Counted from the first letter of the stretch, positions 42,791 through 51,765 are shown. The stretch: DNA of 64,000 nucleotides from Palsa-504 sp963753195 (GCA_963753195.1 CAVWBH010000007.1:496001-560000); one strand, 5' to 3'. Numbers and translations are program-made. The notes: a model not told the origin generated them from the sequence alone.

Positions 42791-43353
42791 CTTGACAAGT
42801 TATCAGATTCCGGAAAATTATTGCTAGTTTCCTGATGCCGGCATGGGTTCGGATCAGGTACCGGACGCCAGGGCCCACGACGGGCCGCGCCTCGCCCGGC
42901 GACGTGCCCTGACGAAGGGCTGGATGACCTGGCGCCCGATAGCGTCCGAGCCGCCCCCGGCTCGGCGTAGTGTGGTGAGTGGTGGGACGAGGCCGCCGCT
43001 CTGGATTTCTGGCCCGTTGCCTTCCGGCAGCGGGCCGACAGCACGGGTCTCAGCAGATGTTCCGCCTTGCCCTCCGTATCGGGAGAGGATGCCGGTGTCG
43101 CAAGCCAGCCAGGCGTCGAGGCCGGGCCGGCATCAGGCGTCCTGCGGTCCGGTGCGATGGGTCTGAATAACCTGGCAGGCCCCGGCGGGGCCAGCGACGC
43201 GGCCCCGGCACCGGCCACGGCGACGTCGCGGCTGCTCCCGGCCACGGCGACGTCGCGGCTGCTCCCGGCCACGGCGACGTCGCGGCTGCTCCCGGCGCTC
43301 AGGACGAGCCGTGGAACTCCGGCGATGACGACGAGGACCTTCCCGCCGCCCAG
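42791..43353 (+). other. Upstream region of the sigma factor with a decayed N-terminal coding part
   Basis: No complete gene. From 43171 to 43353 the frame of the sigma factor is open and encodes GHGDVAAAP three times and then the acidic DEPWNSGDDDEDLPAAQVAT that resembles the conserved region before HrdB-type region 1.2. This stretch has no ATG, GTG or TTG in frame and is preceded by TAA at 43168. Another frame encodes MGLNNLAGPGGASDAAPAPA from 43157, which could be the original N-terminus before a frameshift. Confidence 0.5.
43213..43293 (+). repeat. Three perfect 27-bp tandem repeats
   Basis: Units at 43213-43239, 43240-43266 and 43267-43293 are identical. In the sigma-factor frame they encode GHGDVAAAP three times. 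They lie 60 bp before the GTG start used for the sigma factor. Confidence 0.9.
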
Positions 43354-44280
43354 GTGGCGACGGCCGGCGCCACGACCGATCCGGTCAAGGACTACCTGAA
43401 GCAGATCGGCAAGGTACCGCTGCTGACCGCCAGGCAGGAGGTCGAGCTGGCCAAGCGGATCGAGGCGGGCCTGTTCGCCGAGGAGAAGCTCGCCGGAGGC
43501 GGCGGGGGCCTGCGCGGCGACCAGTGCATCGACCTTGAGCGGGTCGCCGAGGACGGCAGGAGGGCCAAGAACCACCTGGTGGAGGCCAACCTGCGCCTGG
43601 TCGTCTCGCTGGCCAGGCGGTATGCCGGCCGCGGGATGCTGATCCTGGACCTGATCCAGGAGGGGAACCTCGGCCTGATCCGGGGCGTGGAGAAGTTCGA
43701 CTACACCAAGGGCTACAAGTTCTCCACGTATGCCACCTGGTGGATCCGGCAGGCCATCAGCCGGGCGATGGCCGAGCAGTCCCGGACCATCCGCCTTCCG
43801 GTGCACGTGGCCGAGGCCCTCAGCAGGCTGGCCCGGGTGCAGCGGCAGCTGCTGCAGGACCTGGGCCGGGAGCCCACCCCCGAGGAGCTCGCGGCCGAGC
43901 TGGACATGACCCCGGAGAAGGTCGTGGAGGTGCGAAAGTACGGCCGGGAGCCGATCTCCCTGCACACCCCGCTCGGTGAGGACAGCGGCAGCGAGTTCGG
44001 CGACCTGATCGAGGACTCCGAGGCGATCCAGCCCGCCGAGGCGGTCAGCTTCACGCTGCTGCAGGAACAGCTGCAATCGGTGCTCGGCACGCTGTCCAAG
44101 CGGGAGGCTGGCATCGTGTCCATGCGGTTCGGGCTGACCGACGGGCAGCCCAAGACGCTGGACGAGATCGGCCGGGTCTACGGGGTCACCCGGGAGCGGA
44201 TCCGGCAGATCGAATCCAGGACCATGTCGAAGCTGCGCCACCCGTCCCGATCCCAGCTTCTCCGGGACTACCTCGACTGA
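43354..44280 (+). CDS. HrdB-like principal-type sigma factor (sigma-70 group 1/2), N-terminus unclear
   Basis: 308 residues from GTG 43354. Regions 1.2 to 4 are complete: DPVKDYLKQIGKVPLLTARQ (1.2), NLRLVVSLARRYAGRG and LDLIQEGNLGLIRGVEKFDY (2), YKFSTYATWWIRQAISRAMA (2.4), then EAGIVSMRFGLTDGQPKTLD with EIGRVYGVTRERIRQIESRT (4.2). This is close to HrdB of Streptomyces, lacking region 1.1. The acidic DDDEDLPAAQ preceding the start is in frame but without a start codon, so the N-terminus may be truncated by frameshift or this paralog starts at GTG. Recognises -35/-10 promoters. No anti-sigma gene adjoins directly. Confidence 0.88.
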   Translation: MATAGATTDPVKDYLKQIGKVPLLTARQEVELAKRIEAGLFAEEKLAGGGGGLRGDQCIDLERVAEDGRRAKNHLVEANLRLVVSLARRYAGRGMLILDLIQEGNLGLIRGVEKFDYTKGYKFSTYATWWIRQAISRAMAEQSRTIRLPVHVAEALSRLARVQRQLLQDLGREPTPEELAAELDMTPEKVVEVRKYGREPISLHTPLGEDSGSEFGDLIEDSEAIQPAEAVSFTLLQEQLQSVLGTLSKREAGIVSMRFGLTDGQPKTLDEIGRVYGVTRERIRQIESRTMSKLRHPSRSQLLRDYLD

Positions 44281-44300
44281 CCTGAGCAGCCGTCGGGCCG

Positions 44301-45104
44301 CTAGGAATGCTGGCTGGGGGGCTGACCCAGTATGGCGCTGGCGATCCTCCGGTCAACCACGTCGCCTGCGACTTCGGAGAGCTTCCGGTTGTGGTAGCGC
44401 GCGTAGCTCCTCAGCACCGTGAACGCGTCGTCCACGGTCATGGTGAGGTACTCGGCGATCATTCCCTTGGCCTGCTCGATGATCACCCGGCTGTTCAGCG
44501 CCGCCTGCAGCTGCGTGGCCAGCAGGTTGCGCTCCCGGAGCGCGCGTTCCTGGATCAGCCCGATCGCGGCCATCTCCGCCATGGCTTGGGCTATTTCCAT
44601 CTCGGCGTCGGTGAACGGCTCGTCGCTGGCCCGGAACAGGTTCAGGGCGCCGATGACGTCGGTGCGGACGCGCAGCGGGACGGCGCACATCATCTGAAAG
44701 CCCGCACCGGACGCTCGCGGGGCGAAGACCGGCCAGCGGGCGAGGCTGTCGGCCGCGTTGGCCTGCACCGGCCGGCCGGAGGAGAACGCGTCCAGGCACG
44801 GGCCCTGCGCGCCCTGAAGCTCGAACAGCTCGAGCAGCCGCATCCGCTCGTCCGAAGAGGCGATCAGCCGCAGGCCGCCGCGGGCGTCGGCCAGCATCAC
44901 CCCGGCGGCCTCGGCCCGGAGAATCTCAACCGAGTCCTCGGACAGGCCGTGCAGGAAATCGACAATGTCGAAGTCGCTGGCCAATGTATCCGCCAGCCGG
45001 ACGAAGGCCCGGGCCAGCACGGCCTCGCGCGTCACGTCATCCTCCCGGCCGACCTGACCGGAACTCCGGGGCCACACGGGCCGTCCGGCGCTACTTTCAT
45101 TCAT
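44301..45104 (-). CDS. GAF-ANTAR regulator
   Basis: 267 residues from ATG 45104, which overlaps the stop of the next upstream gene (45097-45099). Residues about 20-175 form a GAF domain (ILRAEAAGVMLADARGGLRL, then FQMMCAVPLRVRTDVIGALN), the rest an ANTAR three-helix domain (LQAALNSRVIIEQAKGMIAE, then FTVLRSYARYHNRKLSEVAG). ANTAR domains bind paired hairpins in nascent RNA and prevent termination, so this may be an RNA-binding antitermination regulator whose signal is sensed by GAF. It is in an operon with the second GAF-ANTAR gene. Confidence 0.88.
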   Translation of the reverse strand: MNESSAGRPVWPRSSGQVGREDDVTREAVLARAFVRLADTLASDFDIVDFLHGLSEDSVEILRAEAAGVMLADARGGLRLIASSDERMRLLELFELQGAQGPCLDAFSSGRPVQANAADSLARWPVFAPRASGAGFQMMCAVPLRVRTDVIGALNLFRASDEPFTDAEMEIAQAMAEMAAIGLIQERALRERNLLATQLQAALNSRVIIEQAKGMIAEYLTMTVDDAFTVLRSYARYHNRKLSEVAGDVVDRRIASAILGQPPSQHS

Positions 45105-45828
45105 CGAACCGCACCCGCCGTTCCACCACGTCCTGGGCAATGTCGTACACCGAACGGCCGCTCGCGAACGCGGCGGCCCGCAGCCGGGCCAGCGCGTTGG
45201 CGACGGTGTCATCCAGCTGCGCCGCGACCATCCCGGTCGCCTGATGGATCACGAACCGGTCCGTGTCCGCCGCCGCCACCAGCTCGGCCAGACTCGGCCC
45301 CCCCGGGGCGTACTGCTGGTACAGCACGGCATCACGGACGATATCCGCCGCCACGAGAGCATCGGCCAGATGTTCCTCAGTGAGCATGCCCGGCCGGTCA
45401 CGGCACAGGTCGAGCGTGCCGATACCGCCGGGCCCCACGGTCAACGGCAGGGAGAACTCGGCGCGCACGCCGACCGCCAGGGCCGCCGCGGCGAAGGCCG
45501 GCCAGCGATTCGCGCTCTCCGCGGACAGGTCCGGCAGCAGCACCGGAATCCCCCGGGCATGAGCATCCAGGCACGGACCCTCACCCAGCTCCATCTGCAA
45601 TCCGGGCACCGTCCGGGCATGCCGCCCCGACCCGGCCAGCACACTGGTCGACTCCGCCCCGGACATGAGCACCACGGCGCACCCCGACAGGTCCATCTCA
45701 TCCACCGCCAGCCGGCACAATCGCTGCATCAGCTCGCCCGCATCAGCCGTGGCGTCCGCCGCGGTCACCGCAGCCATGATGCGGGCCCGCCGTCCTTCGT
45801 CCCGCACATCGCCTCCTCGGCGCACCAC
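45097..45828 (-). CDS. GAF-ANTAR regulator, second copy
   Basis: 243 residues. GAF part: VDEMDLSGCAVVLMSGAEST, LGEGPCLDAHARGIPVLLPD, AEFSLPLTVGPGGIGTLDLC. ANTAR part: FVIHQATGMVAAQLDDTVAN and LRAAAFASGRSVYDIAQDVV. The two copies differ widely (other GAF signal likely), so it is an old duplication or an independent pair. Ends in an 8-bp ATGAATGA overlap with the downstream GAF-ANTAR gene, so the two are translated together. Actinobacterial GAF-ANTAR proteins may respond to redox or cell-wall stress; the signal here is unknown. Confidence 0.88.
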   Translation of the reverse strand: MVRRGGDVRDEGRRARIMAAVTAADATADAGELMQRLCRLAVDEMDLSGCAVVLMSGAESTSVLAGSGRHARTVPGLQMELGEGPCLDAHARGIPVLLPDLSAESANRWPAFAAAALAVGVRAEFSLPLTVGPGGIGTLDLCRDRPGMLTEEHLADALVAADIVRDAVLYQQYAPGGPSLAELVAAADTDRFVIHQATGMVAAQLDDTVANALARLRAAAFASGRSVYDIAQDVVERRVRFDE

Positions 45829-46025
45829 GCCTCAGCATCGGCGCGTCCTTTCCTTTCCTTAACGTACCCGCCAAACCCATACCCAGCGCACGGCACAAAA
45901 GTCCGGCATCGGTGCGACGCTTCGACACGTTGGAGCGGCCCCGCGGTCATACCCGCGCGTGGCCCCGCCCGCAGGCCAGGCGGCCGACGCCCCAGCGGGC
46001 TAACCGGGGACGATAAGCCCGGGAC

Positions 46026-46967
46026 TCAATGCCGGTTCAGGCGCATGTGCAGCCGGACGGTGGTCCCGGCCTGGCTGGTCCTGGTCTGTACGAGATCACA
46101 GACCTGGTTGACCAGCCAGAGGCCGTTGCCCCCCAGCAGCTCATCAGAGGGGGCCCGGTGCCAGGCGAGCGGATCGGTGATCTGGCCGGTGTCAGTCACC
46201 TGGCAGATGATCTCGTCTCTGGTTGGCCACATCTGCACCGTCCCGCCGCTGCCCGTGTGACGCAGGGTGTTGCCCGCGAGCTCGCTGGTGGCGAGCACCA
46301 GGTCGGAGATGCGCGGCGGCGCGAGCCCGGCACGCTTGGCCCGGGTGGCGACAAAACTGCGGACCGGGCGCAGGTCCTCACGGTAGGCCAGGGTCTCGGC
46401 GTCCGCGGGCGGCCGGGGCAGCGCCCGCCTACAGCGCGGCGGAAGGTCGGGCGGCACCAGGTACCCGGCGCTGGCGGTCTCCTTCCCGTCCCTGATCACG
46501 GCCGGGTGCGTGGTGACCGCATCGGCCACGACGGTTCCCGGGAGCCCGGCGCGGTCGTACAGGCAGACAGAAGTTACCGGGCTGTCACGGAAGGCCAGAT
46601 TGGTGAGCGCCTCGTGCCTGGTGGCCTCTTGCATCTCCGCGGCGGTGCGGCCAGGCCAGATCGGCTCGCCGATGCAGCAGACGTGCTGGCCTCGATGCTG
46701 GCGGGCATACGCCAGGACGGCCGGGATGATCCGCGCCGGGTTACGGCCCAGCTCGGCCATATCGACCAGGGCCGCCTGCGCTGAATCCGCACCCAGCTCC
46801 CGGCGCACCAGCCGGGCCTTCAGCCCGGGCACGGCAATGAATACCGCGTCCCCGCGGGCCCGGCTGGCCCGGATGAAGTCGCCCAGCGCGGCCAGGTACT
46901 CGCCAGGTCCGTGGTAGAACAACGCCAGATGACGGAACCGGCCGCTGGAGGCTGCGGCTACAGTCAT
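46026..46967 (-). CDS. MEDS sensor plus HATPase anti-sigma factor (RsbA-like)
   Basis: 313 residues. The N-terminal MEDS domain (GRFRHLALFYHGPGEYLAAL, then VCCIGEPIWPGRTAAEMQEA) is thought to sense one-carbon compounds or other signals. The C-terminal HATPase domain shows LVLATSELAGNTLRHTGSGG (N-box ELAGN), DTGQITDP (G1) and GGNGLWLVNQVCDLV (G2). Both N and D are intact, unlike the HATPase at 27-494. This layout is known in actinobacteria as an anti-sigma regulatory factor. It may be the kinase for the STAS protein at 40771. Confidence 0.88.
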   Translation of the reverse strand: MTVAAASSGRFRHLALFYHGPGEYLAALGDFIRASRARGDAVFIAVPGLKARLVRRELGADSAQAALVDMAELGRNPARIIPAVLAYARQHRGQHVCCIGEPIWPGRTAAEMQEATRHEALTNLAFRDSPVTSVCLYDRAGLPGTVVADAVTTHPAVIRDGKETASAGYLVPPDLPPRCRRALPRPPADAETLAYREDLRPVRSFVATRAKRAGLAPPRISDLVLATSELAGNTLRHTGSGGTVQMWPTRDEIICQVTDTGQITDPLAWHRAPSDELLGGNGLWLVNQVCDLVQTRTSQAGTTVRLHMRLNRH

Positions 46968-47130
46968 CTCACCTCCACGCGCATCCGGGCCTGGCTACAC
47001 GCTGACCGCCCGTACCGCAGTGCGGCACGTGAAGGGAACACGGAGCTCCAGGTCAATCGGTTACACCGAGAAGTCCGCCGGTGCAGCTGCCGGGGTCTGG
47101 AGCAACATCACCAGGGTACAACCCTGAAAT

Positions 47131-48213
47131 TCAGCGCGAATGACCGGCTGGCCGGGCCGATGGGGCGATCGGGAACGGCAGCGGGGCGTCGATCAGGCGG
47201 CGCAGGGTGTGCAGCGGGTGGCCCCGGTCCAGGCCGTCGGCCTCGGCCCGGTCGGGCGGCCAGAAGATGATGTGGCGGATGGTGTAGGCGATGGCATACC
47301 GCCACAGGCGCCCGGCCAGGTCCGGGGCGGTGAACAGCTCGGGGTAATCCTCGGCCAGCCAGGCCAGCAGCGGCGGCCGCGGGACGCCGAGCCGGGCCTC
47401 CATGTCGAGGGCCCTGACGACCGAGATGAGCTCCAGGTCCGGCGGCCCCAGGCGGGCGAACTCGAAATCGATCAGCGCGCTGACCTGCCCGTCGCGGACC
47501 AGGACGTTGCCCAGGTAGAAGTCCCCGTGCAGCAGGACGTCACGGCCGGCGTCCGCCGGGTCCCCCAGCTCCGCCAGGCGCCCGGCCGCGGCGTCGAGCA
47601 CGCCGTGGTCGGTGAACGGGAGCTGCCGGGCCACCGGGATCAGCCCGAGGACCGACGAGGGCGGCAGCGGCACCAGCTCGGCGCCGGCGCGGCGCAGCGG
47701 ATCGGGATCTGCCGCCGGACGCGCCAGCATCCCGGCCAGGTCCGCGGGCACCGGCCAGGAATGCAGCGCCCGCAGCAGCCCGGCCGCTGCCCTGGCGATG
47801 CCCCGCAGCCCGGCGGGCGCGGGCCAGGTGCACAGGCCGTCGAGCGGCGTGCCCGGCACCTCGGCCGCCAGCGACCAGGACAGCCGGTCATCCCCGCCGC
47901 AGTCCAGGATCTCCGGGACCGGCACGACCCCCCGGAGCCGGCCGAGCAGCTCGGCCTCCCGGGCCAGGCGGCCCCGGTCCCCGCGCCACGCCACCCGCAG
48001 GTAGCCGACCTCCAGCCGCCACACGTCGTTGTTATTACTGGGGACAAGCCGGGCACCGCCGACCGGGAACGGCAGCGTGCGCGCCAGCAGCTCCAGGCGG
48101 TGCGCGGCAGACGCGGAACCATACGGCTCAAGCGGGTCGACGGCGATGACGTCCCGGTAGAAAGGGCCAAGTCCGTCGCGGCTGGCGGGCACGACGAGAA
48201 TTCTCCCAAGCAC
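47131..48213 (-). CDS. Aminoglycoside phosphotransferase-like kinase (APH/choline-kinase family)
   Basis: 360 residues from GTG 48213 (VLGRILVVPASRDG). Open frame continues to 48411 but becomes unlike a protein. The APH catalytic loop is LLHGDFYLGNVLV (Asp at about 247, Asn at about 252), followed by the DFG-like IDFEFARLGPP. No aminoglycoside-binding feature can be named, so it may phosphorylate a different small molecule such as a sugar, homoserine or macrolide. The N-terminal Nudix-like SRDGLGPFYRDV segment is not typical. Resistance is not shown. Confidence 0.75.
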   Translation of the reverse strand: MLGRILVVPASRDGLGPFYRDVIAVDPLEPYGSASAAHRLELLARTLPFPVGGARLVPSNNNDVWRLEVGYLRVAWRGDRGRLAREAELLGRLRGVVPVPEILDCGGDDRLSWSLAAEVPGTPLDGLCTWPAPAGLRGIARAAAGLLRALHSWPVPADLAGMLARPAADPDPLRRAGAELVPLPPSSVLGLIPVARQLPFTDHGVLDAAAGRLAELGDPADAGRDVLLHGDFYLGNVLVRDGQVSALIDFEFARLGPPDLELISVVRALDMEARLGVPRPPLLAWLAEDYPELFTAPDLAGRLWRYAIAYTIRHIIFWPPDRAEADGLDRGHPLHTLRRLIDAPLPFPIAPSARPAGHSR

Positions 48214-48510
48214 CGGCCGCGCCCGTGCCCTGGGGCCGGATCGAACGGCCGCCCGGCCAGCGCACGCAGGAAATGCCCAATGCGGGATGCGCGCAGTGGC
48301 GTAAGGCGGCATGAACGGAAAGTAAAAGCTATTGTGCCGCAAATCGATCACAAATCGGCGCCCTCTTGCGGGCCTTGAGAAAATGGCGATAATGTCATCC
48401 CCGAGAGGCATCCGGACTTAGGCCGGCAGCCTGGCCCGAGGCGCGGAATCCTGACCCGTCCGAGGGGTGGGGGGGTGGTGGACCTCTCTTCGAGTTAGGA
48501 AGGTCAACAC

Positions 48511-48792
48511 ATGGCAGGCTTGTCCCGACGGATGCTTCTTAAGCGCGGTGGCGCGGGGGCCGCGGCGGCAGGGTTTATCGCGGCGTTCCCGGGCCGGGCG
48601 GAGGCGTCACAGAAAGCCGCGGCCGTCCCCGGCGACGGCGTGGCCGCGCCGGCCGGACCAGCTGACACCGGGCCCCTCGTCGTGCACATCCCCGATCCGC
48701 GCACGGGCGAGATTCACCTGATGATGGGCACCCGCGAGGTGGTCCGTACCGACTCAGCCCTGGTAGCGCGGCTGATCCACGACGCCGGCTGA
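48511..48792 (+). CDS. Small Tat-exported protein
   Basis: 93 residues, ATG 48511 after GGAAGG. The twin-arginine signal LSRRMLLKRGGAGAAAAG runs to about residue 33, then a Pro/Gly/Ala linker to about 55 and a compact end: PLVVHIPDPRTGEIHLMMGT and REVVRTDSALVARLIHDAG. The IPDPRTGEI.LM.GTREV pattern reads like a conserved actinobacterial small exported protein. No function is known to me. It precedes DUF4331 by about 260 bp on the same strand. Confidence 0.7.
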   Translation: MAGLSRRMLLKRGGAGAAAAGFIAAFPGRAEASQKAAAVPGDGVAAPAGPADTGPLVVHIPDPRTGEIHLMMGTREVVRTDSALVARLIHDAG

Positions 48793-48890
48793 CGCCGGAG
48801 AGCGTCCCGCGGCTAGCGCCGCGAGGCAGCACTCCGGCCGCCCCGGCCAGGCCGAGGCGCGAACCGCCTGCCGAGCTCGGGCCGCGCCCG

Positions 48891-48965
48891 GCCGGGCACG
48901 GCCGGCCAGCAGCCGTACGGCCGGGCACGGCCGGCCAGCAGCCGCATGGCCGGGGACGGCCGGCC
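48891..48965 (+). repeat. 29-bp tandem repeat, 2.6 copies
   Basis: Units at 48891-48919, 48920-48948 and a partial at 48949-48965, each with GCCGGGCACGGCCGGCCAGC at the start. Located between the small Tat protein and DUF4331. Each unit has an internal GGCCGGCC palindrome. Confidence 0.7.
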
Positions 48966-49049
48966 TCCCATTCCGGCCTGCCGGTCCGGAAACTCAGCAT
49001 CAATGTCCCAGTCTCAGTTACGCGTTAATCCCGCCAGCGAGGAGTACCC

Positions 49050-50492
49050 ATGTCTTCCCACCGAGAAGCACCAGAGATATCAAAGGACCCCGTCGCCGAC
49101 AGCACGGACCTCTACGCATTCGTCAGCCCGGATGATCCCGACACGGTCACGCTGATCGCGAATTACGTGCCGCTTGAGCAGCCGGCGGGCGGTCCGAATT
49201 TCTACGAGTTCGGCGATGACGTCCTCTATGAGATCCACATCGACAACGACAATGACGCCCGCGCCGACATCAGCTACCAGTTCCGGTTCACCACGGTACT
49301 GACCGACACCGGCGCGCACGACATTTTCTTGTACAACACGGGCCAGATCACCTCCATCAGCGACGCGACCTGGAACCGGAAGCAGTTCTACTCGGTGACC
49401 CGCGTCGACCGCCGGGGCTCGCATCTGCTGGCCAGGGACTTGCCGTGCCCGCCGTGCAACGTCGGGAAGAACTCCATCCCGAGCTATGCGCCGCTGACCG
49501 CCGAGGCCATCCACTCACTCGGGCACGGCAGCCGGGTCTTCGCCGGTCAGCGCGCGGACGAGTTCTACGTCGACCTCGGGTCCATTTTCGACCTCGGCGA
49601 CCTGCGTCCGTTCCAGCCCGACTTCCTGATCAAGGGACTGTCGGCCATGCCGGGTATCAACACCCTGGCCGGCCTGAACGTGCACAGCATCGAGATCCAG
49701 GTGCCGATCAAGGACCTCTCGCGCCACGGCACCAAGCCGACGAACTACAAGGCGGCCGACTCGACCATCGGCGTCTGGACGACGGCAAGCCGCCAGAAGG
49801 GCGCCATCGGCGGCTACGGCGGCTTCCGTACCGGGCCGTGGGTCCAGGTGTCCCGCCTGGGCATGCCGCTCATCAACGAGGTCATCATCCCGATGGGCCA
49901 GAAGGACTACTGGAACACGCAGGCGCCCGCGGCGGACGCTCAGTTCAGCCGCTTCTACGACACCCCGGCGCTCGCGGCGCTGCTCAACGTGCTCTACCCG
50001 GGCGCCTTCCCGGAAATCGCGGCGTACACCGCGAAGCCTTCGAACACTCGTCCCGACCTCGACGCGATTCTGCTCACCGGGGTGCCCGCCGGGCTCTTCT
50101 CCGGCTTCCAGAACTACACCGGCGCCACCAAGGCCGACCTGCTGCGGCTGAACCTGGCGATCCCCCCGACGGCCCCCGGCTCAGCCAACATCCTGGGCGT
50201 CGTCGGCGGCGACAATGCGGGGTTCCCGAACGGGCGCCGCGTTTTCGACGATGCCGTAAGCGTCGAGCTGAAGGCCGTGGCCGGCGCGCTCCTGCATGAC
50301 GTGGTCCCCAGCTTCACGGCCGATCCCGCCGCGGCCGCGCTCTTCGATGTCGGCGGCCCCGCCACCGAGCCGACGACCATCGCGGACCTGGGCAGCGCGG
50401 GTCTCAGCTTCCCCGCCGCGTTCCCCTACCTCGCCGACCCGTGGGACGGCTATGACAACCCCTCGAACCAGAACGTCCCGGTGGCCGGCTGA
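49050..50492 (+). CDS. DUF4331 family protein
   Basis: 480 residues with the DUF4331 start MSSHREAPEISKDPVADSTD followed by LYAFVSPDDPDTVTLIANYV, and central blocks NLGHG-like HSLGHGSRVFAGQRADEFYV, and DLSRHGTKPTNYKAA. The family is common in bacteria, often encoded near peptide or redox genes, and its role is not known. No signal peptide, so either cytoplasmic or exported by an unknown way. ATG 49050 is preceded by GAGGAG. Followed after 34 bp by a small protein that might be coupled. Confidence 0.88.
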   Translation: MSSHREAPEISKDPVADSTDLYAFVSPDDPDTVTLIANYVPLEQPAGGPNFYEFGDDVLYEIHIDNDNDARADISYQFRFTTVLTDTGAHDIFLYNTGQITSISDATWNRKQFYSVTRVDRRGSHLLARDLPCPPCNVGKNSIPSYAPLTAEAIHSLGHGSRVFAGQRADEFYVDLGSIFDLGDLRPFQPDFLIKGLSAMPGINTLAGLNVHSIEIQVPIKDLSRHGTKPTNYKAADSTIGVWTTASRQKGAIGGYGGFRTGPWVQVSRLGMPLINEVIIPMGQKDYWNTQAPAADAQFSRFYDTPALAALLNVLYPGAFPEIAAYTAKPSNTRPDLDAILLTGVPAGLFSGFQNYTGATKADLLRLNLAIPPTAPGSANILGVVGGDNAGFPNGRRVFDDAVSVELKAVAGALLHDVVPSFTADPAAAALFDVGGPATEPTTIADLGSAGLSFPAAFPYLADPWDGYDNPSNQNVPVAG

Positions 50493-50526
50493 CGGCACCC
50501 CCAAGAGCGGACCAGGGACCCAGCCG

Positions 50527-50910
50527 ATGTCACCGCCGGGCCGCGATCAGCGCCACCACGGCACTGATCCCGGCCAGCACCACGGCGACAGCTGGCCGGC
50601 CGGGGACTCACCCCGGCCGACCAGCCCGAGCCGGGCCGTCATGGTGGACGTCGGGAAACACACCGGAGCGCTCGTGCTGAGCGCACCCGCGGAGCGCGAG
50701 GGAATGGAGGTCGAGATCCACCCGGCCTCGGATCCGGCCCGGCGCACGCACGTCTGGGTCCTGCCCCGGGCCGGCCGGCACGGCACGGTCTACGCGGCCG
50801 TGTTCCCGAGCCTGCCCGCCGGGGAGTACACGGTGCTGGCGCCCGACGGCTCGGTCGCGACAACCGTCGCTGTCCCCCCTAACCGGGTGACAAGCGCCAC
50901 GTGGGGATGA
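50527..50910 (+). CDS. Small carboxypeptidase-regulatory-like/phospholipase-named protein
   Basis: 127 residues from ATG 50527, or 89 from ATG 50641 (MVDVGKHTGALVLSAP), which is where the domain starts. The pattern EREGMEVEIHPASDPARRTH, VLPRAGRHGTVYAAVFPSLP, GEYTVLAPDGSVATTV reads as a small beta-sandwich. Homologous actinobacterial proteins are often named phospholipase without evidence. It follows DUF4331 by 34 bp and may form a pair with it. Function unknown. Confidence 0.65.
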   Translation: MSPPGRDQRHHGTDPGQHHGDSWPAGDSPRPTSPSRAVMVDVGKHTGALVLSAPAEREGMEVEIHPASDPARRTHVWVLPRAGRHGTVYAAVFPSLPAGEYTVLAPDGSVATTVAVPPNRVTSATWG

Positions 50911-51129
50911 CGTTCGGTCAAATAGGGCCAGGACGGCGGACGGCGGCCGTCCCCGTCCACGAGGCCGCCACCGCGGTCGGCATCCGGCGGTAGGCCGCTC
51001 GACTCGTCTCGCTCGCCCCGACCGCCTGGAGCGTGGCCGGGGTGTTCCGCGCCCGGCCACGCTCTGTTGGGGGTGGCTACCATGTTCATTGCCGGGCGCC
51101 ACGGCGGGAGGGAAGGAGTCGAATGAGGC

Positions 51130-51765
51130 ATGGCTGATGTGCCGCACGAGGGAAGCGAGGCGGCCGGCCCGGGCAGCGTCACGGGCGGGCCAGCTGAGGC
51201 TGAGGCGGCCACGGCCAAGGGGAACCCGGCTGACGCAGCCCCGGCGGAGGACTCCTGGCCTGCGCTGGGGAGGCGCTTCGAGCGAGGGCTGAGCCTGTCC
51301 CGGGTCGTGGTGGTCGTGCCGGTGATCGTGCTCCTGCTCTCCGCCTTGGCGTCCTTTGCCTACGGGACCGACGTGTTCGTCAGGTCAGTCACCGGTGTCA
51401 TCGACGACCCCGAGCTGACCACCCACAATCTGGGCTTCCTGCTTCTCCTGACCGACCTGTTCCTGATCGGCGCGACCCTCATGATCTCGGCCTTCGGCTT
51501 CTATGACCTCTTCATCGGCACGATCGGCGCCCGCGACCCAGGCGCCCGGCTGCCCGGCTGGCTGCGGATGCGCGATCTGAACGACCTCAAGGCCAGGGTG
51601 ATCTCGATGATCATCCTGGTCGCGGGGGTCAGCTTCGTGGACGATGTGGTGGAGTCCAAGGGCGGCCTGGACACGCTCTACCTCGGCGTCGGGGTGGGAG
51701 TGGTGATCGCGGCCCTCACGCTGTTCCTGCGCTTCGGCCGGGTGGACGGCGGCGAGGGCTCATAG
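51130..51765 (+). CDS. YqhA/UPF0114-like membrane protein
   Basis: 211 residues, ATG 51130 with AAGGAG 13 bp upstream. A Gly/Ala/Glu-rich start of about 45 residues precedes four membrane helices (about 57-80, 100-125, 155-172, 182-200). The blocks LGFLLLLTDLFLIGATLMIS, FGFYDLFIGTIG and LNDLKARVISMIILVAGVSF match the YqhA family. Function unknown; possibly a small membrane channel. Confidence 0.85.
   Translation: MADVPHEGSEAAGPGSVTGGPAEAEAATAKGNPADAAPAEDSWPALGRRFERGLSLSRVVVVVPVIVLLLSALASFAYGTDVFVRSVTGVIDDPELTTHNLGFLLLLTDLFLIGATLMISAFGFYDLFIGTIGARDPGARLPGWLRMRDLNDLKARVISMIILVAGVSFVDDVVESKGGLDTLYLGVGVGVVIAALTLFLRFGRVDGGEGS

Noticed and set aside
47131..48213. Aminoglycoside resistance gene
   Set aside because: Only the general APH kinase motif is seen; family members act on many substrates.
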